Assembly: GCA_965226095.1 (NCBI GenBank)
Contig: OZ245336.1
Coordinates: 1,178,001-1,242,000 of the forward strand
From: JANQSP01 sp965226095
GTDB taxonomy: Bacteria; Bdellovibrionota; Bdellovibrionia; Bdellovibrionales; UBA1609
Direction: 5' to 3'
DNA length: 64,000 nucleotides
The notes under the pieces: generated by a model
What the model was told of the DNA's origin: nothing
The model's input: the letters and a program-made list of their open reading frames with translations, nothing else
The model's database searches: none
Translations under genes and position numbers: made by a program
In this document: positions 7,711-16,962 of the stretch, one piece after another
Numbering within the stretch: position 1 is the first letter of the stretch
Layout: every line of letters starts with the position of its first letter

Positions 7711-9150
7711 TTAACTATTTTTTATTTCCTCTTCCTCTTCAATAAAATCACCCATTCCATATTTTTTCAAGCGGTAACGAAAAGAACGCAAATTTAAACC
7801 TAATAAGTTAGCAGCTGATGTCTTGGAACCATCTGTTTTTTGTAAAGCCTGGCTTAATAAATCTTTTTCCAAATTATCCATTATTTTTTCCAGATCACAA
7901 CCTTCTGAAGGTAAATGTATTTTAAAATCCATACCAACTGTTTTTGAATCTTCGGAAGTGCTTTTATGTAAAACAGGTAATACACTCTCAGACGCAACCC
8001 TCTCATCACCACTTAAAATGATTATTCGTTCAATTAAATTCTCTAATTCTCTAATATTACCCGGATAATCATAAGACTGTAGTTTTTCCATTAACGGATT
8101 TGAAAGTGTTTTGATTGGTTTATCTAGTTTTTTACAATATTTGACAATAAAGTGATTAACTAAAAGAGAAATATCCTCTTTTCTTTCTCTTAATGGCGGT
8201 AAATGAATATTTACAACATTCAATCGATAAAAAAGATCTTCCCGAAAATTTCCTTTCTGAACCATTTCCCATAAGTTACGATTAGTGGCAGAAATCAAAC
8301 GTACATTTACTTTTTTATCTGTTACAGCTCCTACCATTCTAATTGTTTTTTCCTGTAAAACTCTCAATAACTTGGGTTGCATCCTTAAAGGTAATTCACC
8401 TACTTCATCCAAAAATAAAGTACCTCCATCTGCAGACTCAAAAAAACCTTTCTTATCTGCAATAGCACCAGTAAAAGAACCTTTTTTGTGTCCAAACATT
8501 TCTGATTCCATTAAATCTTCAGGAATAGCTCCACAATTTACCGGAATAAAAGTTTTATTTTTAAACGAACTATGAATGTGTATAGAGCGAGCAATAATTT
8601 CTTTCCCCGTCCCACTTTCTCCAGTGATCAATACATTAGCCATTGAACCAGCAATGCGCTTAACATCTGACATGATTTTTTTCATACATACTGATTGACC
8701 AATCAGAGATAAATTATACTGCTTTTTACTCTTACTTGTTTCTACATGTTGATCTTTATCTGATGATCCTTCAGTATTAAGAGCTGAAGAAATGATTTCC
8801 TTGATTTCATCTACATTAAAAGGCTTGGAAATATAATCATAGGCTCCTTGTTTCATAGACTCCACACCTGTCTCTGCTGTCTCAAAAGCTGTCACCATTA
8901 AAAAAATAGTCTGTGGATTAATAATTTTTACTTGTTTTAATAAATCCAAACCAGATAAGCCTGGCATATTTAAATCAGAAATAATCATGTCAAAAGATTG
9001 CTTTTTGACAAGTTCTAATGCCAACACACCATCTTTAGCAAAATTGACATCAAAAGAATCTGTGTACTCAACTGACATTCTTTTAAATAGGATTTGAAAA
9101 AATTCACGGATGGATTGTTCATCGTCCGCTACAAGAATTTTTCTATACAT
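7711..9150 (-). CDS. pilR: PilR-like sigma-54 response regulator
   Basis: Domain order over 479 residues: receiver domain (DDEQ at the start, phosphoacceptor Asp in IISDLNMPG near residue 58), AAA+ sigma-54 activation domain (Walker A GESGTGKE, GSFTGA loop, Walker B GGTLFLDEVGELPL) and a C-terminal Fis-type helix-turn-helix (GSKTSAANLLGLNLRSFRYRLKKYGM spans it). The loop is GSFTGA instead of the more common GAFTGA, a conservative change. PilR normally drives pilin transcription from a -24/-12 promoter. It follows the kinase gene by 3 bases. No pilA was seen in the window, so its target is elsewhere. Confidence 0.92.
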   Translation of the reverse strand: MYRKILVADDEQSIREFFQILFKRMSVEYTDSFDVNFAKDGVLALELVKKQSFDMIISDLNMPGLSGLDLLKQVKIINPQTIFLMVTAFETAETGVESMKQGAYDYISKPFNVDEIKEIISSALNTEGSSDKDQHVETSKSKKQYNLSLIGQSVCMKKIMSDVKRIAGSMANVLITGESGTGKEIIARSIHIHSSFKNKTFIPVNCGAIPEDLMESEMFGHKKGSFTGAIADKKGFFESADGGTLFLDEVGELPLRMQPKLLRVLQEKTIRMVGAVTDKKVNVRLISATNRNLWEMVQKGNFREDLFYRLNVVNIHLPPLRERKEDISLLVNHFIVKYCKKLDKPIKTLSNPLMEKLQSYDYPGNIRELENLIERIIILSGDERVASESVLPVLHKSTSEDSKTVGMDFKIHLPSEGCDLEKIMDNLEKDLLSQALQKTDGSKTSAANLLGLNLRSFRYRLKKYGMGDFIEEEEEIKNS

Positions 9151-9153
9151 ATT

Positions 9154-10857
9154 TTATGCGCTTTTTCTCATTGTTCGCTCTCCTGGAACATGATTAGGCT
9201 GAATAGGAAATCGAATAGTAAACACTGTACCTACTGATTGATTGGCACTCTCACAAATAATCTCTCCTTTATAAAGAGACACCAACTTACTCACAATAGG
9301 TAAACCTAATCCTGTTCCTTTTTCTTTCGTAGAATAACCTGCTTCAAATATCAGTTTTTTATCTTTTTCACTGATGCCTGTACCAGTATCTTTAATACGT
9401 ACAACCACCCATTCATTATCATCAAAAGATTCTACAGTAAGCTTCCCTTCCTTCATAGATTCCATGGATTCACAAGAATTTTTAACCAAGTTCCAAAAAA
9501 TCTGTTTTAGATGATCTCCACTAATAAGGATATTTCCTTTCGAATGCAATTCAAAATGAGAACCAATATGTGACCACCTTGGGTGTACTTGAATCTGTTC
9601 TTCCATCTCTTCAAGCACAGGATTAACAAGAGAATTCTGCATAGACTTTATAGTGTCTTGAACCTGTAAATCAATATTTTCTTCTGAGGAATAAGCATAA
9701 TCCAATAAATCTTCTATCATTCTATTTAATCTACTCACTTCACTTAATGTAATGTTCATTAATTTGTGGTTCTCATCACTGATATGTGTCTTACCATCGT
9801 TAAGTAGTTGAATACTACCGCTAATACTAGCCAAAGGGTTTCTTAATTCATGTGCAATACGAGCGGCCATTCTACCTATAGAAACAAATTTCTCTCTTTC
9901 TTGTTCTACCTGCTCCAATTTATGTTTCTTGCTACAATCTTGAAATAACAAAAGATATTTTTTGTTATCTTTATGCTCTTCATTTAAAGGTGAAAAAAAG
10001 AGTTCTATCATTTTTTTCTCATTGCCACCAATATACTCTGTTTTAAAATAATCCGCCTCTGTTTGTTTATCAGAATTAACAAACTGTTGCAGTTCCGGAA
10101 AAATAACTTTTATAGGCACAGAGGAGGCAGAAGAAAGATTTAGAATATTCATAGCTTCTTTATTGGCATAAGATACAGATAATTTGTTATCCATAATTAA
10201 TAAACCCATTTTGATATTCTCTATAATGATTTGATTTAAATTCTCCAAATTAGAAAAACTTTGATCTGCTCTTTTCAAAAACCAATTCATTTTTTCCAAC
10301 TGAGTACCAAAAAAACCACTCAATCCTGCCACCAACAAAAACCCCACATTACTTAATACAAAAGACATCAAGAGCGGTTGGTTTATTTGACTAACATTTA
10401 AAACCAAAACCGATGAAAACAAAAATGAAACCAATAAACCTTGAGCAAATGCCCCTTTATATCGACCTGTCACACCAGCACTGGTAATTTGTAAAAGATA
10501 GATAAATACTAATACAAAGTCTAAGGCAGAAAATACAGCACTTAAACAAATGGTCAGCAATACAGCATCTAATAATAAATACAATCCATGAAAAAGTGGA
10601 CGATGCTTTATTTTTTCATAAAAATAAAAAAATAGAAAATCTACTGATAAGGTAATGAATGCAGTTAAGTATATAAATACCCATGTTTCTGAATTTAAAA
10701 ATACAGGGTATACAAACTGATAAAAAATAAAACCTGATAATAATAAAGAATGAATAAGTGCATGTAAACCCAATACATAAAAAAACTTTTCAGAAGTTAA
10801 TCGATTGGGTAAAACAGAACGATTATTACTTGTAAATAATTGTGATATATTAATCAT
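9154..10857 (-). CDS. pilS: PilS-like sensor histidine kinase
   Basis: The 567-residue protein has an N-terminal block of about six membrane helices (residues 30-190), a PAS-like domain (about 210-320), the phosphoacceptor segment AARIAHELRNPLASISGS with its His, and an ATP-binding domain with NLVKNSCES, DTGTGIS and GTGLGLPIV. This matches PilS, which senses pilin in the membrane and phosphorylates PilR. The gene abuts pilC (shared base at 10857) and precedes pilR, so the whole pilus block is one leftward operon. The start at 10857 is supported by this tight junction. Confidence 0.92.
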   Translation of the reverse strand: MINISQLFTSNNRSVLPNRLTSEKFFYVLGLHALIHSLLLSGFIFYQFVYPVFLNSETWVFIYLTAFITLSVDFLFFYFYEKIKHRPLFHGLYLLLDAVLLTICLSAVFSALDFVLVFIYLLQITSAGVTGRYKGAFAQGLLVSFLFSSVLVLNVSQINQPLLMSFVLSNVGFLLVAGLSGFFGTQLEKMNWFLKRADQSFSNLENLNQIIIENIKMGLLIMDNKLSVSYANKEAMNILNLSSASSVPIKVIFPELQQFVNSDKQTEADYFKTEYIGGNEKKMIELFFSPLNEEHKDNKKYLLLFQDCSKKHKLEQVEQEREKFVSIGRMAARIAHELRNPLASISGSIQLLNDGKTHISDENHKLMNITLSEVSRLNRMIEDLLDYAYSSEENIDLQVQDTIKSMQNSLVNPVLEEMEEQIQVHPRWSHIGSHFELHSKGNILISGDHLKQIFWNLVKNSCESMESMKEGKLTVESFDDNEWVVVRIKDTGTGISEKDKKLIFEAGYSTKEKGTGLGLPIVSKLVSLYKGEIICESANQSVGTVFTIRFPIQPNHVPGERTMRKSA

Positions 10858-12059
10858 TATGATGCTCCTAAAATTCCAGGCATTTTAATAATCGGTAAAT
10901 ACAAAGATATAACAACAAAACCTACGATCCCACCAAGAAATACAATCAAAAAAGGTTGAATAAGATCTGCCATATTATTAGCTGTTACACGCACATTCTC
11001 TTCGTAAAACTCCGCCACTTTTTCCATAGTAGCATCAATACTTCCCGTTTCCTCTCCAACAGACACCATACTGGATACCAAGGGAGGAAGAATCTTTTGT
11101 GATTTAAAAGCAACGCCCATAGGTTTTCCTTTTACAACTTGATTGCGAATATTCTTAATAGCCGTTTCAACAAATACATTATTAGCTGTCATAGCTGATG
11201 TATCCATAGCTTCAGTAATATTCACACCTGCAGCTATCAAACAAGCCAAAGTCCTTGCAAAACGAGCTAGACTGTTCTGAAACAACAATTTACCAAAAAT
11301 AGGAGTTATCATCAAAAGCTGATCTTTCATACTCCTGCCGGCTGGAGATCTTAAGTACATCATTGATACCATTGGAATAACAATAGTCACCAGTAAAACA
11401 ATAAGGATATTATCCACAAACATATTACTGGTGGCTAATAAAATTTTAGTTAACAAAGGAAGAGGTTGATCACTACCTTCAAAAATAGAAGCAAATTTAG
11501 GAACAACAAATACCATAATACCAATAGTGATCCCAAGACCTATTACTAAAATAAATGAAGGATACATCATTGCTTTTTTAACTTTGTTTTTTATTTTATC
11601 AGATTCTTCCACATAGGTAGCCAATTGGTTCAACATTTGATCCAAGTTACCAGATTTTTCACCTGACTCAATAATACTAACAAATAAATGATTAAAAATT
11701 TGAGAGTGCTGTGCTAAAGCTCCAGAAAATGTGTCACCCCCTTCAATATTACTAACTATATCTTTTATCGCTACTTTTAATATAGCGGACTGAACCATAT
11801 CAGAAACAATTTGAAGAGCTTGTACAATGGGCACTCCCGCATTAATTAAAAATCCCAATTGCCGGGTGAAAGAAACGATGTGTTTTGTGTCAACTGAACT
11901 ACCAGAACCAAGAAAGATGTTTGTTTTCTCTTCAATCAATAAAGGTTCCATACCTTTATTGCTCATTCTCCGCACAACATCATTGCGACTATTAGCTTTA
12001 ACTGTGCCGGAAATCATTTTTCCATTCGTATCTTTTGCTGTAAATCTAAACTTTTTCAT
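10857..12059 (-). CDS. pilC: Type IV pilus inner-membrane platform protein PilC
   Basis: A GspF/PilC protein of 400 residues with two homologous halves: LGFLINAGVPIVQAL near residue 85 and LACLIAAGVNITEAM near residue 290, each leading to paired membrane helices, and EETGSIDATMEKVAEFYEE late in the sequence. PilC couples the cytoplasmic PilB and PilT motors to the growing pilus. The N-terminal KKFRFTAKDTNGKMISGTVKA is the standard opening. It lies between pilT and pilS with gaps of 3 bases or less. Confidence 0.94.
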   Translation of the reverse strand: MKKFRFTAKDTNGKMISGTVKANSRNDVVRRMSNKGMEPLLIEEKTNIFLGSGSSVDTKHIVSFTRQLGFLINAGVPIVQALQIVSDMVQSAILKVAIKDIVSNIEGGDTFSGALAQHSQIFNHLFVSIIESGEKSGNLDQMLNQLATYVEESDKIKNKVKKAMMYPSFILVIGLGITIGIMVFVVPKFASIFEGSDQPLPLLTKILLATSNMFVDNILIVLLVTIVIPMVSMMYLRSPAGRSMKDQLLMITPIFGKLLFQNSLARFARTLACLIAAGVNITEAMDTSAMTANNVFVETAIKNIRNQVVKGKPMGVAFKSQKILPPLVSSMVSVGEETGSIDATMEKVAEFYEENVRVTANNMADLIQPFLIVFLGGIVGFVVISLYLPIIKMPGILGAS

Positions 12060-12062
12060 AAA

Positions 12063-13142
12063 CTACATTCTTTTTAATTTTGGTGATTTCTCAATCAAAG
12101 CTTTTAAACCAGCTCTGTCGTAACTGGTCAATAAAGCTGTTTCTTCAGAGATCACACCTTGTTTATATAAAGAAAAAAGTGATTGATTTAATGTAATCAT
12201 CCCTATATTAGACTGTGTTTGCATAATACTATAAATCTGATTAATTTTTCCCTCTTTGACTAAATTTCTTATGGATGATGGAAAGAGCAGTAATTCTACT
12301 GCTGGAACACGTCCTTTACCATCTACAGTAGGTAAAAGTCTTTGACTGACAACAGCTTGTAAAACAGAACTTAACTGACTTTGAACAAGAAGCCTTTCAT
12401 CACCACTAAACATTCCACATAATCTATCAATCGTCTTATAAGCATTATTTGTATGAAGAGTCCCAAAAGTAAGATGTCCTGTCTCTGCCAATTTCAACGC
12501 AGCTTCCACTGTTTTTTTATCCCGCATCTCCCCTATTAAACACACATCACAATCCATACGCACAACTGATTCCAAAAATGTATGAAAATCCATTGTATCA
12601 TTTTGAATTTCCCTTTGAGTAACAACAGATTTTTTATTAACATATATATATTCTATAGGATCTTCAACAGTCACAATATGACATTTTTTTTCTGCATTAA
12701 TAGCATCAATAATAGAAGCTAAGGTGGTTGATTTCCCACTACCGGTAGGACCTGTCACCAATATCAATCCAAAAGGCAATTTGGTTAACTCTAGTACAAT
12801 TGGAGGTAAGTGAATATCAGCTATATTAGGAATATCCGCTGTAATCTGACGAAATACACCACCTACAGAAGATTTGCTGTAAAATAAGTGTCCTCTATAT
12901 CGATTGGTTTTTTCAATAGTAAAACCAAAGTCTAAATCTTTTGTACTCTCAAATGCTCCCTTCTGCTGATCAGTAATTAACGAATAACACAGTTCCTTGG
13001 ATTGACGATCTGTTAATGATTCTACATTAAGACGAACCATCTCACCATTTATTCTTAAAAGTGGAGGAGAACCGGGCATAATATGAATATCAGAAGCAGA
13101 TTCTCTACTGGCTGTTTTTAAAATTTGTAACATGGAAATCAT
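12063..13142 (-). CDS. pilT: Type IV pilus retraction ATPase PilT
   Basis: This hexameric motor depolymerises pili and powers twitching. The 359-residue protein has the N-terminal ASDIHIMPGSPPLLRINGEM, Walker A GPTGSGKST, the Asp box with TVEDPIEY, Walker B VCLIGEMRD, the His box TFGTLHTN, and a PilT-type C-terminal IRNLVKEGK motif close to the AIRNLIREGK consensus needed for retraction. That motif separates it from PilB. Two further start codons exist downstream of the first Met. The gene overlaps pilB by one base. Confidence 0.95.
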   Translation of the reverse strand: MISMLQILKTASRESASDIHIMPGSPPLLRINGEMVRLNVESLTDRQSKELCYSLITDQQKGAFESTKDLDFGFTIEKTNRYRGHLFYSKSSVGGVFRQITADIPNIADIHLPPIVLELTKLPFGLILVTGPTGSGKSTTLASIIDAINAEKKCHIVTVEDPIEYIYVNKKSVVTQREIQNDTMDFHTFLESVVRMDCDVCLIGEMRDKKTVEAALKLAETGHLTFGTLHTNNAYKTIDRLCGMFSGDERLLVQSQLSSVLQAVVSQRLLPTVDGKGRVPAVELLLFPSSIRNLVKEGKINQIYSIMQTQSNIGMITLNQSLFSLYKQGVISEETALLTSYDRAGLKALIEKSPKLKRM

Positions 13143-14902
13143 TAGTTATCCTCCATTGTTCCATATATGATTTCATCTACAGATGTCATACCACTACTTA
13201 ATTTTTCCAAAGAGCTTTGCCTTAATGTTTTTAAATTAGCTTCTTCGATAGCTTTTTGTTTTAATTCTCTAGGAGAAGGGTTTTTAAAAATAGCTGTCTT
13301 CAAAACACCAGACATTTCCAGTATCTCATAAACAGCTATTCGACCGGCATAGCCTGAATGATTACATTGTCCACAACCAACTGGTTTCATAATATTATTA
13401 GAACTATCTTTTGCCTTTTCCTCTGTAAAACCCAATTGCATTAAGGCAGAGGGAGGTACCTTATCAGGAGCCTTGCAAATAGGACACAACAGTCTCAATA
13501 AACGCTGAGCTATAATGATAGATATGTTTTCTGCTACACTATACGAAGGAAGTCCCATATCCAATAAACGAGTAACTGTCGAAGCAGAATCAGTGGTGTG
13601 TAAAGTACTTAACACTAAATGACCTGTTGCCGCCGCTCGAAAAGCCATCTCAGCTGTTTCCACATCTCTAATCTCACCCACTAAAATAATATCCGGATCC
13701 TGCCTTAAAAAAGATTTCAAAGCAGAAGAAAAAGTTAAACCTATTTTAGGATTAACCTGCAATTGATTAATCCCAGGGAGTTTATATTCCACTGGATCTT
13801 CTGCTGTAGAGATATTCACTGTCGGTTTATTAAGTTCCATCAGGCCAGAATAAATAGTTGTGGTTTTTCCACTACCGGTGGGACCAGTAATTAAAATGAA
13901 ACCTTGACTCAAATTTAAGTACTTATTAAATAATTGTGCTTGTTCTGGATTCATTCCCAATTCAGACACATCTGTCATCAATGATGAGGAATCCAATATC
14001 CTCATAACAATTTTTTCACCACTCATAACAGGAATAGAACTCACACGAAAATCAATAACTCTGTTTTTATGTTTGATTTTTAATCGTCCATCCTGTGGTA
14101 AACGTTTTTCACTAATATTCAATTTGGACATTACTTTAACACGAGAAGAAATGGCTTGTGCTGAATTTAAAGGAGGTGTTATACCTTCATAAAGTTTTCC
14201 ATCCACTCTATAACGGACACGAAAAATATTTTCATAAACTTCGATATGAATATCTGAACAATTAAGACGCATACCTTCATCAAATATAAAATTCACACTT
14301 TGAACAATAGGATCATTTTGTATTTCCATTAAATCAACAGCATCACCTGCTTTCTCTCCTGCTGCCCCTAACTTAGAGGATTCAATAATAGAAAAAATTT
14401 TCTTAATTTTTTTTGTATCTCCAACATGATAACGTTGGATCATTTTTTTAATTGCATCATGCTCTGCTACTACTAATTCCACTTTATAATTAGTAAGCAT
14501 GGAAATACTTTCCTTAGCCTCCCTGTTCCCAGGATCAGAACAAGCCACAATAATCGTATCACCTACCAACATTAAGGGCAGAAGATTATGTTGTTCACAA
14601 ACTCTCCGTGGGATAGAAGAAATAATTTCACTATCCGGCTCAAAAGTGGATAAATCCAATTTTTGCAGATTATAGTGATCCGCCAGACGATTAGCTATAT
14701 CGGTTTGAGAAAGTTGATCGGATTGAAACAAATCAGATAAAAAGTCACTTCTCTCTTTATCCGTTAACATTGTTAATTTATCCAATTGTGATTTGTTTAA
14801 ACGAATAGTACGAGTACTGCTTTTCAGCTCTTTACCACTACTTTGTGTGTTTAACACAGCAGGCACATGGCTGGATACTGTCCTTCTTTTAACCTTTTTC
14901 AT
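13142..14902 (-). CDS. pilB: Type IV pilus assembly ATPase PilB
   Basis: The 586-residue protein has a GspE N-terminal domain (LADHYNLQKLDLSTF near residue 90), the second N-domain, Walker A GPTGSGKTTTIYS, Walker B DIILVGEIRD, His box LSTLHTTD, and a zinc-binding tetra-Cys module (CPIC and CGQC near residues 465-505). This is the extension motor that polymerises pilin. An N-terminal basic extension of about 50 residues precedes the usual start. First gene of the pilus block; ribF lies 6 bases upstream. Confidence 0.95.
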   Translation of the reverse strand: MKKVKRRTVSSHVPAVLNTQSSGKELKSSTRTIRLNKSQLDKLTMLTDKERSDFLSDLFQSDQLSQTDIANRLADHYNLQKLDLSTFEPDSEIISSIPRRVCEQHNLLPLMLVGDTIIVACSDPGNREAKESISMLTNYKVELVVAEHDAIKKMIQRYHVGDTKKIKKIFSIIESSKLGAAGEKAGDAVDLMEIQNDPIVQSVNFIFDEGMRLNCSDIHIEVYENIFRVRYRVDGKLYEGITPPLNSAQAISSRVKVMSKLNISEKRLPQDGRLKIKHKNRVIDFRVSSIPVMSGEKIVMRILDSSSLMTDVSELGMNPEQAQLFNKYLNLSQGFILITGPTGSGKTTTIYSGLMELNKPTVNISTAEDPVEYKLPGINQLQVNPKIGLTFSSALKSFLRQDPDIILVGEIRDVETAEMAFRAAATGHLVLSTLHTTDSASTVTRLLDMGLPSYSVAENISIIIAQRLLRLLCPICKAPDKVPPSALMQLGFTEEKAKDSSNNIMKPVGCGQCNHSGYAGRIAVYEILEMSGVLKTAIFKNPSPRELKQKAIEEANLKTLRQSSLEKLSSGMTSVDEIIYGTMEDN

Positions 14903-14908
14903 AAGGTT

Positions 14909-15853
14909 TTAATCGGTGAAATGAGCTTTAATCTTAAAATATTTTCTTGCTTCCTCTATATCTTTTTTAATCTGAATAACTAAGGCCGATGGTCCAGAAA
15001 ATTTTACTTCCGGACGTAGATAATTCAGAAATGTCACCTTGCACTCTAAACCCACCCACCGAATATTTTCCTCTATCAGATGAATTTCTATTTTTTTTGT
15101 ACAATCTGTTGAAATAGTTGGATTCGTTCCTATATTCATAACTGATTGAAATAATTGATTTTTCCATCTCACAAGGGCTATATAAACTCCATTTACTGGC
15201 AGTATCTGCTCTTTATCCACCCTTAAGTTAATAGTAGGAACACCCATTTGATAGCCTAATCCCTGCCCTTTAACCACTTTACCTGTAATAGAAAAAAATC
15301 TCCCTAACAATCTTGGAATCAATTCCCATTGACCAGATAAAATCAACTCCTTAATAATAGAACTTGATATAATATAATTCTCTTTTTTTACCGCTGAAAT
15401 TTTTTTTACGCTAAAACCATACTTCTTAGCCAATACATTTAACAAATTATAGGATCCTTCGCTCTTAGCTCCAAAACGAAAATCATGACCTACCACAACC
15501 ATAGAGGGCTTAATATAAGACATTACCATTTCTCTAATAAATGCTTCCGGAGACAATTTGGAAAAAGAAAGAGTAAACGACTCTACCACTAAAGCACTCA
15601 AATCAGCTTGATTCAAAAGCTTTTTTATGGTTTTCAAAGAACAAATACGAAGGTGATTTTTGTCAGGATACAAAATACGCAAAGGATGAGGGTCAAAAGT
15701 TAACAAAACAGATGGTTTATTATGTAAACGAGCAAACTCCAAAACACTGTCAATAAGCCTTCGGTGCCCTAAATGAAGACCATCAAAATTCCCTATTGTT
15801 AAAATGGCACCTGCTTGTAGCCTATAATTATGGCATCCTGATATCACTTTCAT
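14909..15853 (-). CDS. ribF: Bifunctional riboflavin kinase / FAD synthetase RibF
   Basis: RibF phosphorylates riboflavin to FMN and adenylates FMN to FAD. The N-terminal nucleotidyltransferase domain shows ILTIGNFDGLHLGHRRLI and LLTFDPHPL, the middle has VVGHDFRFGAKSEG, and the C-terminal flavokinase domain (from about residue 190) has GKVVKGQGLGYQMGVPTINL and NGVYIALV. Length of 314 residues is normal. It is in the leftward block between fabZ and pilB. Confidence 0.95.
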   Translation of the reverse strand: MKVISGCHNYRLQAGAILTIGNFDGLHLGHRRLIDSVLEFARLHNKPSVLLTFDPHPLRILYPDKNHLRICSLKTIKKLLNQADLSALVVESFTLSFSKLSPEAFIREMVMSYIKPSMVVVGHDFRFGAKSEGSYNLLNVLAKKYGFSVKKISAVKKENYIISSSIIKELILSGQWELIPRLLGRFFSITGKVVKGQGLGYQMGVPTINLRVDKEQILPVNGVYIALVRWKNQLFQSVMNIGTNPTISTDCTKKIEIHLIEENIRWVGLECKVTFLNYLRPEVKFSGPSALVIQIKKDIEEARKYFKIKAHFTD

Positions 15854-15880
15854 TTTTCACTACCTAAGTATATGAATAAT

Positions 15881-16363
15881 TCAATTCACATTTTTTTTAA
15901 AAGTAATATGAGCTAGAATATCCGACTGAACAGCTACCTCTCCATCCACAGAAGCTATACTTGTTCCCCAATAAAAAGAATTTCTATTTTTCTGCATTTC
16001 AACCTGTAAATGTAAAATATCACCTGGTACAACCGGTTTTTTAAATTTTACATTATTCAACCCAGCCAGGTATAACTGTTCAATTTTCGGATCTCCAGGA
16101 ATAGCCGAACAACACAAAGCCCCTGTTTGTGCAATAGCCTCTAAAATAAGCACTCCAGGCATAATAGGTTGATTCGGAAAATGACCTTCAAAAAAACTCT
16201 CGTTAACAGTAACATTTTTTACAGCTCGGCAAATCCGACCTACAATTTGTCCTGGTTTGGCCTCAACCACTTCCAAAACACGATCCACCAGCAATAAAGG
16301 GTATCTATGAGGAAGCAGTTTTCTTATCTCAAGAATTCCTAAAGGAAAAGAGCTCGAAGGCAT
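15881..16363 (-). CDS. fabZ: 3-hydroxyacyl-ACP dehydratase FabZ
   Basis: A hotdog-fold dehydratase of 160 residues. The LLPHRYPLLLVDRVLE segment near residue 15, the catalytic His in EGHFPNQPIMPGVLILEA with its Glu, and the C-terminal FKKPVVPGDILHLQV are all present. FabZ dehydrates beta-hydroxyacyl-ACP in fatty-acid elongation and supplies the branch to lipid A. The bamA-skp-fabZ order seen here is the common envelope-biogenesis arrangement (lpxD and lpxA usually nearby are not in this block). Confidence 0.95.
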   Translation of the reverse strand: MPSSSFPLGILEIRKLLPHRYPLLLVDRVLEVVEAKPGQIVGRICRAVKNVTVNESFFEGHFPNQPIMPGVLILEAIAQTGALCCSAIPGDPKIEQLYLAGLNNVKFKKPVVPGDILHLQVEMQKNRNSFYWGTSIASVDGEVAVQSDILAHITFKKNVN

Positions 16364-16374
16364 GGAAGACTTTT

Positions 16375-16887
16375 TTATTTTTTATACTTCTTCTTATAGG
16401 CTTTAACCACTGTTCCAGTTAAATCCATTTTAGAGTCCACCCATAATACCAAATCCTTGTTTCGAACTACTTTTAACTTTTCTTTCTGAGCAACACTAGC
16501 TACAACCACTCTTAATTGACCCATAAACTGTTTACGTAAGTCTGCTTCTTTCTTCTGAAATTCCAATTCTTTGGTCTTCACAAATTGTTCCATAGTCAAC
16601 TGCATCTTTTGTAACTCATCATACTTTTTCATCTTTTCATTATCAGACAAAAGTCCCATTTCTTTTCTGATTTTTTCAGCTTCTTTACTCAATCCTTCAC
16701 TTTTTTTACGCACAATTTTTTGTACTTTATCACGTTCACTTTCCAAGTTTTGTAATATTCGTACTTGCTCTCCGGTTTTTTCCACCGCTTCATTGACACT
16801 CACATAACCCACACCTTGTTCAGCTAAAACTTGAAAAGATCCAAGAGATAAAACCAAAGCACAAATAAGTAAAAATTTTGTTTTCAT
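16375..16887 (-). CDS. skp: Periplasmic chaperone Skp (OmpH family)
   Basis: Skp holds unfolded outer-membrane proteins on the way to BamA. From the ATG at 16887 the protein (170 residues) has a signal peptide ending LGSFQVLAEQ, then GYVSVNEAVEKTGE and a long charged coiled coil rich in Lys and Glu, ending in the conserved VVASVAQKEKLKVV segment and LVLWVD. The frame is open 19 codons upstream, but the GGAGG 6-7 bases before 16887 and the signal peptide decide for the internal start. It lies 19 codons plus a short gap downstream of bamA. Confidence 0.92.
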   Translation of the reverse strand: MKTKFLLICALVLSLGSFQVLAEQGVGYVSVNEAVEKTGEQVRILQNLESERDKVQKIVRKKSEGLSKEAEKIRKEMGLLSDNEKMKKYDELQKMQLTMEQFVKTKELEFQKKEADLRKQFMGQLRVVVASVAQKEKLKVVRNKDLVLWVDSKMDLTGTVVKAYKKKYKK

Positions 16888-16962
16888 AAAAACCTCCTCT
16901 TTATAATCAAAATTCTTATCTTGAATTGATAAAAAATTCAACAACTTCTAAAATTAATTCTT